Positions 1 through 5,198 of a DNA stretch of 9,022 bases are shown here, piece by piece; the first letter of the stretch is position 1, and each line of letters begins with the position of its first letter. A program made the translations under genes and the position numbers. Source of the stretch: Pseudomonadota bacterium (lineage in GTDB: Bacteria; Pseudomonadota; Gammaproteobacteria; Steroidobacterales; Steroidobacteraceae); NCBI GenBank assembly GCA_021820785.1, contig JAKADE010000087.1, positions 1 to 9,022 of the forward strand, in the 5' to 3' direction. A model generated the notes under the pieces. That model saw only the letters and a list, made by a program, of their open reading frames with translations. It was not told the DNA's origin and made no database searches.

Positions 1-113
1 ACATCGCCCAATTGCGGATGCGCTGCCAGACATTGCTGGAATTCTGCATAGCTTTCTTCGGTCAGCAGCTCCTTGACTTGCCTGGTAAAGACCGCCGATT
101 CGATGAAGACCAT
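1..113 (-). CDS. RelE/HigB-like type II toxin, 5' part only
   Basis: The first 37 codons of a minus-strand gene start at 113 and run off the left edge. The N-terminus begins MVFIESAVFTRQVKELL and continues with an EESYAEFQQCLAAHPQLGD segment. This matches the usual opening of the HigB/RelE-type toxins that start M-x-F-I-E-(S/T)-x-x-F-T-(R/K) and lead into a G-D-(V/L)-I-x-G-(T/S)-G-G-(L/I)-R-K motif, which would lie just outside the window. Proteins of this family are ribosome-dependent or free mRNA interferases. In this subfamily the toxin gene usually precedes an Xre-type antitoxin gene, so the antitoxin is expected beyond the left edge (inference). There is no convincing Shine-Dalgarno in front of the ATG. 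A promoter/palindrome directly upstream (122-157) implies a very short or absent leader. The catalytic residues cannot be checked because the C-terminal part is missing. Confidence 0.72.
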   Translation of the reverse strand, partial: MVFIESAVFTRQVKELLTEESYAEFQQCLAAHPQLGD

Positions 114-121
114 GGAATCAG

Positions 122-157
122 ATAGTACGTCATTGACGCAGGTGCGTCAATGACGTA
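122..157 (-). promoter_or_regulatory. Toxin promoter embedded in a 15-bp-arm palindrome (likely autoregulatory operator)
   Basis: On the minus strand a -35-like TTGACG (145-150) and a -10-like TACTAT (122-127) are separated by exactly 17 bases. The -10 box ends 8 bases before the toxin ATG, so transcription would start at or almost at the start codon. Arms 126-140 and 143-157 form a perfect 15-base inverted repeat around a GG centre. They cover the -35 box, the whole spacer and the first two bases of the -10 box. This is the geometry expected for autorepression by a toxin-antitoxin complex. The repeat is symmetric, so a second TTGACG sits on the plus strand (133-138), but its -10 position (TATGGG) is poor. 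Confidence 0.6.
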
Positions 158-393
158 TGGGTCGCGTGCTGGGAGCGACCAACGGTGCGTCATCGTGCCG
201 ATATTGGCCTTTGAGCGGCCAACCCCTATCACATTGCCGGCCGATTCAATGGCTGCGCGATACCCAGCTTGGCATTGCGCATTGGCACAGCGCTGGCACA
301 CGTGTTGCCACAATTTGGCTCCATCGGTCACCGCGGACCGGTCGCAAGTCCCTGCGTTCTCTGGCGTCACGTGGTGCGACCGGGTGCGTGATC
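158..393. other. Intergenic stretch without a supported gene
   Basis: No reading frame here has recognisable protein features; the open frames overlap one another on both strands with no plausible ribosome-binding site. Small elements seen are a second copy of the nonamer GGTGCGTCA (184-192; first copy 141-149, inside the palindrome) and a 6-base inverted repeat TTGGCC/GGCCAA at 204-209 and 217-222. The second nonamer could be an extra half-site for the regulator of the neighbouring toxin promoter, but this is only a guess. Confidence 0.4.
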
Positions 394-395
394 TG

Positions 396-439
396 GACTT
401 TTAATCCGCTGGTCGACGGTTCGAATCCGTCACGTCCCA
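396..439 (+). pseudogene. 3' half of a tRNA-Lys(TTT) gene, probable att-site scar
   Basis: This stretch has the exact architecture of a tRNA from the 3' part of the anticodon stem onward. It has a 7-base anticodon loop CTTTTAA (398-404) with anticodon TTT (400-402), a variable loop, and a perfect 5-bp T-arm (GACGG 415-419 with CCGTC 427-431) enclosing TTCGAAT. A 3' acceptor strand ACGTCCC plus discriminator A follows (432-439). The 5' half is absent: there is no GGGACGT acceptor strand and no D-arm (AGCTCAG...GGTAGAGC) upstream, and the lower anticodon stem stops pairing at 393/409. No CCA is encoded; AT-rich DNA follows. A clean 44-base 3' tRNA copy is what tyrosine-recombinase islands and phages leave at the end distal to the intact tRNA. 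No integrase gene is present in the window. Confidence 0.75.
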
Positions 440-964
440 TAATAAAATCAATAATTTGAGAGAATTTCCTCGTGGCTCACTGAGCTGATGTGGCGTTCTC
501 GTTACCGTTGCAGTTGTGCAAAACCGTCTCTGGGTGGCGCATTGCGGTCCATAGGTGACTCCGGGCATTGGTTCCGTCTTGAGTCGGGCACGGCTCTCGG
601 CCGCGTTGGTTGGAGTCAGAGGGTGTGCGGCTTCGTCGCAATCGACGTGGGTGACTGACGGGGGGGCGCGTCGGCGTGGCGCACGACCGAGAGGCCGACG
701 ATCCAAATTTGAGTCGGCCTACATTGGGTGCTCGATGGAATCGGACCGGCAGAGACGCCGGCCGCATCTCGAGGCAGAACGGGTAACCGTCCGGTCTTGG
801 CCGCATGGCCCGGCATGCGGAGAGGACGGATGATTGGTTACTTGGGCACGTCGTAGGTGTCCACGTAGGAGTGGGCCAACCCCCATGTGGAATCGGGACC
901 CTACTGATAATAGGATTAAATCATATGCAACCGACAGCTTTACAGTCGTGATGCTTCGGTTCGA
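440..964. other. Unassigned intergenic DNA downstream of the tRNA scar
   Basis: About 525 bases with no supported gene. Overlapping open frames on both strands give arginine/proline-rich shadow-like translations with no domain I recognise. A stem-loop with 8-bp arms (AGGCCGAC 692-699, GTCGGCCT 713-720) and a 13-base loop is the clearest structure; it lacks a T-run on the plus strand. The last ~60 bases before hipA are AT-richer. This looks like degraded accessory DNA. Confidence 0.35.
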
Positions 965-2188
965 TTAGATGGCAGCGCGTTCGATCTGCCTGTCGATTGC
1001 ATCGCGGAGTTCTCTGGGTAACAAATCCTTTGCATCGTGATCGCGCCACGAATCCACGATCTGAGCCGATGTCTCCCGCGCAATCGTCCATAGCGGATTC
1101 ACCGGCAGACCGGCCTTGTCGGCGAAGCGGCGCACTTGATCGGGCATGATGTGGCCGATGTCCTTCTCGCCACCGAAGTTGAGAGCTAGATTGTCTTTCG
1201 AGAGGTAGGGGACCGTCGCCACCAGATCATAGGCGGGTGACAGAACGGGAGCTCGGCTGTCCGGGTAGAGCAGGGTCCAGTTCTTGAGGTGCATGTCTCC
1301 ATTGCCGGTCAGCACCGTGAAGACCAATCGCCGCATGAATTCGTGAACAGCGGCGTCACCCGCCTCGGCGGCGAGCACGGCGGCAATATTGGCGTAATTG
1401 CGCCCTTTATACTTGTCGTCGGGATAGATGCCGAACACTTGGGCGAAGTCTTCCATGTGCACGCGGCCTCCGTCTGCATTGCGGTCGAAACGGCGGATGG
1501 CAAGCGCGTGACTGCCTGCGCGGTTCACGTCTTCAGGCAGGCCAGCGATCTCCTCGAGCGGCAGCAGGCGGATTTCAGGCACGTCGATACCGACGCGGCG
1601 CGCAAGCTCCATCATCGCGTATTCGTTTTCAGCAAGGGCCGGATAATGGGGCGAGGGCAGCTTGACGATCCAGGAGCCGCCGATACCGCTGGCCGGTATC
1701 GTCAGATGTCCCTTGCCGTTCACAAGGGCGGAGAACTTCATCTGCACGCCTGCCAGCGAGAATTTCAGCACCGCAGGGGCACTTTCCGTACCGCTATCTT
1801 TCTCGACCTCCGGCTCCGCCGCCCAGTTGTCGTCGAGCGGTTCGACCGTGACAGCGCCGGGCAGGTCGGCGCCCAACTGCCAGAGGAGGATGAACTCCCG
1901 TCCGGGCATCACGCCTGCTCTAGCCGCGAGGTAGTCGCGCAAGGCGCCTTCCGGCAGCAGATTGGAAAAAAAGGTCGGTAGGCGCATCGCTGTCGGTTTG
2001 ATTGTTGTCACCAACCCAGAGGCGCCCTTATAGGACAGGCTTAGCGTCGGTCGGTTGGTGTCTTCGACATAGGCCTCGTCGAAGGCAAAGAGATATCTGT
2101 CACCGGGCAGGCGATTGATGACGCCGATCCGTTTGCCGTGGAGTAGGACGGCCAGCGTGACCGGCTGTTTGGTGGTGCTGGTCATCAT
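965..2188 (-). CDS. hipA: HipA-family serine/threonine kinase toxin
   Basis: Full-length HipA of 407 aa (E. coli HipA is about 440). HipA kinases phosphorylate a translation component (glutamyl-tRNA synthetase for E. coli HipA), stall growth and are neutralised by HipB. An N-terminal HipA subdomain (~10-120, with the FFSNLLPEGALRDYL stretch at 73-87) precedes the kinase fold. Visible motifs are the P-loop-like segment FSLAGVQMK (143-151), whose Ser144 aligns with the autophosphorylated Ser150 of E. coli HipA; the ATP-contacting lysine in WIVKLPS (Lys176); the catalytic loop GNGDMHLKNW (295-304) with Asp298 and Asn303; and the metal-binding SPAYDL (317-322) with Asp321. All key residues are present, so the kinase should be active. 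The ATG at 2188 overlaps the hipB stop by ATGA, and an AGGA lies about 9 bases upstream inside hipB. A second ATG follows at once (2183-2185). The specific target is unknown. Confidence 0.93.
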   Translation of the reverse strand: MMTSTTKQPVTLAVLLHGKRIGVINRLPGDRYLFAFDEAYVEDTNRPTLSLSYKGASGLVTTIKPTAMRLPTFFSNLLPEGALRDYLAARAGVMPGREFILLWQLGADLPGAVTVEPLDDNWAAEPEVEKDSGTESAPAVLKFSLAGVQMKFSALVNGKGHLTIPASGIGGSWIVKLPSPHYPALAENEYAMMELARRVGIDVPEIRLLPLEEIAGLPEDVNRAGSHALAIRRFDRNADGGRVHMEDFAQVFGIYPDDKYKGRNYANIAAVLAAEAGDAAVHEFMRRLVFTVLTGNGDMHLKNWTLLYPDSRAPVLSPAYDLVATVPYLSKDNLALNFGGEKDIGHIMPDQVRRFADKAGLPVNPLWTIARETSAQIVDSWRDHDAKDLLPRELRDAIDRQIERAAI

Positions 2189-2520
2189 GCGTCACCATCC
2201 TGATCTTCGTCAGCAGCATAGAGCGGGCGCTCGTCGGTTTTGTCCATGTGGCCGTCACGCACCAGGGCGGTGACAGCAGGAACGAGAGACTGCGGCACGA
2301 GAACCAAATCCATGCCGAGCACCCGCACCAGATCGAGCAAGGTATCGAAGCGTGGCACGATGCGGCCGGTTTCGATGCCGGAGATATGGGTCTGTGGAAG
2401 GCCTGCTTGCTGTCCGACCTGCGCCTGGCTCCAGCCGCGGCGAAGCCGGGCGGCCTTTAGCTCCCGTCTTATGGCCTCGGGTAGTCGATCCATTCGGACA
2501 GAGTTTATATGTGATTTCAT
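2185..2520 (-). CDS. hipB: HipB-type Xre-family antitoxin/repressor
   Basis: A 111-aa DNA-binding protein encoded immediately upstream of hipA. It has a Xre/Cro helix-turn-helix at roughly residues 17-70, with the core SQAQVGQQAGLPQTHISGIE at 31-50 followed by TGRIVPRFDTLLDLVRVLG, the typical fifth-helix region. An acidic tail (ADEDQDGDA, 103-111) could contact the kinase or act as a degradation tag, as seen in other HipB proteins (inference). HipB binds and inhibits HipA and represses the operon by binding upstream operators. The 4-base ATGA overlap indicates translational coupling to hipA. The start is uncertain: Met1 (2520) and Met10 (2493) both lack a good ribosome-binding site, and the strongest homology starts after Met10. 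If Met10 is used, the dyad at 2506-2540 lies wholly in the leader. Confidence 0.9.
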   Translation of the reverse strand: MKSHINSVRMDRLPEAIRRELKAARLRRGWSQAQVGQQAGLPQTHISGIETGRIVPRFDTLLDLVRVLGMDLVLVPQSLVPAVTALVRDGHMDKTDERPLYAADEDQDGDA

Positions 2521-2620
2521 CTAAGTGACCAATACATATAGATCATCGCATATATATAGCCGATTACAATATGCAAATTTAGCTATACTCATAAGAGGTG
2601 GCTAAAACGACATATATGCG
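2506..2620 (-). promoter_or_regulatory. AT-rich hipBA control region with repeated ATATG dyads
   Basis: This region is far more AT-rich than its surroundings and carries several related inverted repeats. These are TATATGT (2506-2512) with ACATATA (2534-2540); CGCATATAT (2547-2555) with ATATATGCG (2612-2620), a perfect 9-base pair; and TATAGC (2555-2560) with GCTATA (2582-2587). Such repeated half-sites are plausible HipB operators, although they are not the TATCC-N8-GGATA type known from E. coli. On the minus strand TTGCAT followed 16 bases later by TATATG is a weak sigma70-like candidate. The promoter position itself is not secure. Confidence 0.5.
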
Positions 2621-2805
2621 CTGTCCAGCGAACGGATAGCCCAGGGGTGGGTCGCTGATCGACTGCCGGTACCTGTTTCCAGGCGGGGACGCGCCCAGGA
2701 GCTGATTCGCAGCGGTCTCCAAGAGAACGCCGGCGTAAACTGGAGATTGCCGCCCGGGACGCTCTGATCTGGGTTCTACAATGCTTCTCCGCCGCCACGA
2801 TCAAA

Positions 2806-2979
2806 CACTGGTTCGCTACGCTCGCTGAAGCACGACGCCGAATTGCGGCATGGCGTATCGATTACAACGAGAACAGGCCGCACAGTTCTGTGGCCAACGT
2901 GACGCCGACGGAGTTCGCAGCAGCCTGGAGGGGTCGGCATGCCGGCCCCTCCAGACCAGAAGCAGAGAGTTTGAGGTAG
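2806..2979 (+). pseudogene. 3' remnant of an IS3-family transposase (OrfB)
   Basis: The frame ending at the TAG of 2977-2979 encodes the C-terminal end of an IS3-family integrase-type transposase. It contains LAEARRRIAAWRIDYN, then ENRPHSSVANVTPTEFAAAW, matching the hallmark (W-R-x-D-Y-N-x-x-R-P-H-S-(S/A)-L-x-x-(L/Y)-T-P-x-(E/A)-(F/Y)) at the protein's end. Everything upstream that would carry the HTH, the first two acidic DDE residues and most of the catalytic core is missing. The same frame stays open back to a stop at 2656-2658 but its translation there (arginine-rich) is not recognisable as transposase. No IS3 terminal repeats could be identified. It marks an old insertion that lost its left part, between hipBA and the sulfotransferase region. 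Confidence 0.8.
2926..2953. repeat. 28-base near-perfect palindrome at the transposase 3' end
   Basis: The bases form two 14-base arms with only one mismatched pair (T2934 against G2945), centred on GGCATGCC. It lies inside the last codons of the IS3 remnant. As RNA it would form a very stable hairpin; no T-run follows on either strand, so it is not a standard intrinsic terminator. Confidence 0.6.
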
Positions 2980-3609
2980 AGTGCCAACCTAGGATTTTAC
3001 GCGCTCACGAACGGCTCTGATCTCGGGGGCAGGTCAGGAGGTGCGTAAATCTGGACGTCGCCCAAATGCGTGAATCTGGATGTCGCTGGACACCTGTGCG
3101 GGTCGATCGCGACCGGCGTGTTCGCTCGCTGCACTCGCCAGCAATCAGGTCTGGCCATCGCGGCCTGACCCAGACCCGGAGCTCTCCTGGAAACCCGGGG
3201 CGGTTCAACCGCTAGACCCGGGAAGTAAGCCGGAAACCGGCAGCATCGTTTCGGGCGCGTGGTGCTCACAGCGACGCTGGCCAGCCAGACCGCCTCTAAA
3301 AGAACACGTTTTCGGCTCTTTGGCCATGTGCGTAGTAACAGCCCATCTGCACCTTGCACCGTTTGGCACCCTTTGGCAGCGCAATGCGGGGGGCGCTACT
3401 GGATGGTCGTGGCGTGCATCAGTGCAGGGTTGCTCAGTCCTGCCCTCATCGAGATCTCGCAAATTATTGCAGTCAGGCAGTTTAGCAGTCTCGAGATTCC
3501 TCGCGAGGTTGATAGCTCGGTTGAGGTGTCTGCGCAACGGCGCCAATTGTCGACAATTACCGTGAGTCGCCGGATGTGCCCGGTGAGGATATCAGGCCGT
3601 GCCGAGACG
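2980..3609. other. Gene-poor relic DNA between IS remnant and sulfotransferase
   Basis: About 630 bases. Open frames exist on both strands but overlap each other and give compositionally odd translations with no recognisable domains, so none is called. Structure seen: the tandem 20-mer at 3042-3086, a compact inverted repeat GCGGTT/AACCGC (3200-3205 and 3207-3212), and a perfect 14-base palindrome AATTGTCGACAATT (3545-3558). No clear intrinsic terminator is visible for the sulfotransferase gene ending at 3610. Confidence 0.35.
3042..3086. repeat. Two-copy 20-base direct repeat, 25-base period
   Basis: TGCGTAAATCTGGACGTCGC (3042-3061) recurs as TGCGTGAATCTGGATGTCGC (3067-3086), differing at 2 of 20 bases with 5 bases between copies. 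Multiple short direct repeats near an end are typical of IS21-family termini, where they bind the transposase. With IS debris next to it this is a reasonable guess, but no istA or istB sequence is seen. Confidence 0.6.
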
Positions 3610-4500
3610 CTAGACGATGAGCACCTTGCGGGGGTTCAGCTCTGGATTGCGCCAGAACGCGTCGTTCTCGAAGCGCCGAAACAGATCCGGCGGCAGCACC
3701 GTATCCCGTCGGGCTGACGTGGCGCTCACCCGCGCCCGTACCTCATGCAACCCCGGAGTTCCCGCCCGCTCATCGTACGCTCGGGCATCGTAGCTCACGT
3801 TCTCGAAGTCGTGTGCAAAGCGCGGCTCGCCGATGAACTCATACAGCGCATCGAGCGCCCGGCGCGGCTCGGCAATCAGCGTCTCGTACTGCAGCAGCAT
3901 CATGCGCCCGGCGTTCTCTCCAAAGAACGCTTCCTTCAGTGCATTGTAGCTATAGCCGACCAGCCCATTGGCGCCGGCCACTCCCTCGGCCCGCGAGTAC
4001 ACCGTGCCGCCGGGCTGATAATCGAACATGATCGAGGGCTGGAACATGTTTCGCTGCACGATTCGCTCGATGCTGTCGATGATCCACGGCATGTGGCGCA
4101 CACAGGCGATCAGCTTCGAGCGGGGGAACAGCTCCCCGGTCGCCGAAAGCTTGCTCGTCCACGCCCGGCTGGTGTCGAACACGACCACCTGCTCGGGCGC
4201 ACGGTGGGCATGGAAACTGTGCACCAGGCCGCGGAGCACCTCGCGGCGCTGCTCATTGTCGATGAACACCGAATATTCGTTGCGCGCGCTCATCTCCCCG
4301 AGCAGCGTATTGAATAGCCCGCAGAGGGGACCGGACATCCCGGCCGAAAACCGCGGATTCTGGCGCAGCAGTGCCGCGAGCAGCGTGGAGCCCGAGCGCG
4401 GCAGTCCCGAGATGAAATGCAGTCGGAACGGCAGCCCGCTTTCAGGCTGCCGGGTTGTCTTCTGCGTCATGCGATCGGACCCCGCATGCGCATTTGACAT
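3610..4500 (-). CDS. PAPS-dependent sulfotransferase family protein
   Basis: A 296-aa soluble enzyme predicted to transfer sulfate from PAPS to an unknown acceptor. The 5'-phosphosulfate-binding loop is FISGLPRSGSTLLAALL (29-45). The 3'-phosphate motif lies at 132-145 (ACVRHMPWIIDSIE), with Arg135 and Ser143 in the canonical spacing. The C-terminal part has the ENVSYDARAYDE...GTPGLHEVR block (233-255), typical of a bacterial sulfotransferase group whose members are often near 270-300 aa, so the length is complete. A GGGAAG ends 4 bases before the ATG at 4500, supporting this start; Met11 (4470) is the alternative and lies just before the conserved domain. A small open frame (4467-4655) overlaps its 5' end and might be a leader. 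It is transcribed away from the polyglycine gene, with the ~700-base intergenic region between them. Subfamily membership and acceptor cannot be deduced from sequence alone. Confidence 0.9.
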   Translation of the reverse strand: MSNAHAGSDRMTQKTTRQPESGLPFRLHFISGLPRSGSTLLAALLRQNPRFSAGMSGPLCGLFNTLLGEMSARNEYSVFIDNEQRREVLRGLVHSFHAHRAPEQVVVFDTSRAWTSKLSATGELFPRSKLIACVRHMPWIIDSIERIVQRNMFQPSIMFDYQPGGTVYSRAEGVAGANGLVGYSYNALKEAFFGENAGRMMLLQYETLIAEPRRALDALYEFIGEPRFAHDFENVSYDARAYDERAGTPGLHEVRARVSATSARRDTVLPPDLFRRFENDAFWRNPELNPRKVLIV

Positions 4501-4655
4501 AAGCTTCCCGGGGCGCTCACAGCGGTCGTGCCGGTACCGGTATTACCGGCGTGTGCGGGCAAGGGAAGTGCCAGGGCGATGTGTGCTGCCGTGCCGTCCC
4601 TGCCTCGGGTAGTCTCGGTGCGACGGTCAGCGCAGGCTTTCTGGTGCTTGCTCAT
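4467..4655 (-). CDS. Possible small leader ORF upstream of the sulfotransferase
   Basis: 62 codons beginning MSKHQKACADRR. An AAGGGG sequence lies about 10 bases upstream of the ATG on the minus strand. It ends inside the sulfotransferase gene, overlapping it by 34 bases in another frame, an arrangement compatible with a translationally coupled leader. The protein resembles nothing I recognise; a moderately hydrophobic run (AAHIALALPLPAHA, 23-36) is too short and polar-flanked for a confident membrane segment. It could equally be a chance frame. A hairpin-capable repeat GCCGGTA/TACCGGC (4530-4536, 4544-4550) lies within it. Confidence 0.22.
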   Translation of the reverse strand: MSKHQKACADRRTETTRGRDGTAAHIALALPLPAHAGNTGTGTTAVSAPGSLCQMRMRGPIA

Positions 4656-5198
4656 CGATAATTACCCCTTACGCTGCGGTCGGGCAGCAGCTTGTTATTG
4701 GATTCCTTGGCGAGACTTAATTTGTTTATTCTTTAGAGTGACTTACCGGATACAACGACATAAATCAAGAAAATTTCAACCTTCCACCTGGCGGACAAGT
4801 CGCACGGGCAGGAAGACTCAACTAAGACCGCGACGTAAATACTGAAATTTGATCCGTCGCATACATCGAGTCCATGGGCAGGGCAATGCATGTCCTGCTT
4901 GTGGGCAACGACCAAGGACCCAACCGATCTAACGGGCTGGGTCGCGTTCAAGCGGGTGAGACTGTCTGCCGGATCGCCGTCGGCGTCAATGCATCGGAAT
5001 CACAACCTGGCGACATTTGACGCCCGCGCCGCCTCTCGCTATCGTTCCGTCAACGGAACGGACAATACGCCCGGTCCCGGTGGTCGCGGCCTGCCCGATC
5101 GCGACGCCGCGAGCAACAACAAGCTGCCGGAACGACGTGCGCCCCACGCGCGTACAAATGTCGCCCCGGAATGACAACAGACGCGGAGCAGAGAGTCC
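4656..5198. promoter_or_regulatory. AT-rich divergent intergenic region upstream of the PEP-CTERM gene
   Basis: Roughly 4684-4860 is strikingly AT-rich compared with the flanking GC-rich genes. It separates the minus-strand sulfotransferase from the plus-strand polyglycine gene, so it probably holds both promoters. A TTGTTA (4693-4698) followed 17 bases later by ACTTAA is the only weak plus-strand candidate I see, and it is not convincing. The remainder (4861-5198) is GC-rich again without a supported gene, so the PEP-CTERM mRNA may have a long 5' leader. Confidence 0.4.
5043..5060. promoter_or_regulatory. 18-base palindrome, possible operator
   Basis: CGTTCCGT (5043-5050) and ACGGAACG (5053-5060) are perfect 8-base inverted arms around CA. 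They lie about 140 bases upstream of the polyglycine gene. The size and symmetry suit a dimeric regulator or an mRNA hairpin; which regulator is unknown. Confidence 0.4.

Noticed and set aside
126..192. CRISPR-like repeat (GGTGCGTCA twice near a palindrome)
   Set aside because: There are only two short copies, no regular spacer length and no cas genes; the palindrome is better explained as an operator.
246..440. Minus-strand frame beginning MGRDGFEPSTSG
   Set aside because: This peptide is the well-known false protein read from the antisense of a tRNA 3' half; here it is antisense to the tRNA-Lys fragment.
1289..1981. 230-codon plus-strand open frame
   Set aside because: It lies entirely antisense to hipA, whose kinase motifs are unmistakable; the plus-strand translation has no recognisable domain.
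2997..3565. Overlapping frames of 113-161 codons on both strands
   Set aside because: No domain, no ribosome-binding site and mutual overlap; the presence of direct repeats and IS debris favours non-coding relic DNA.
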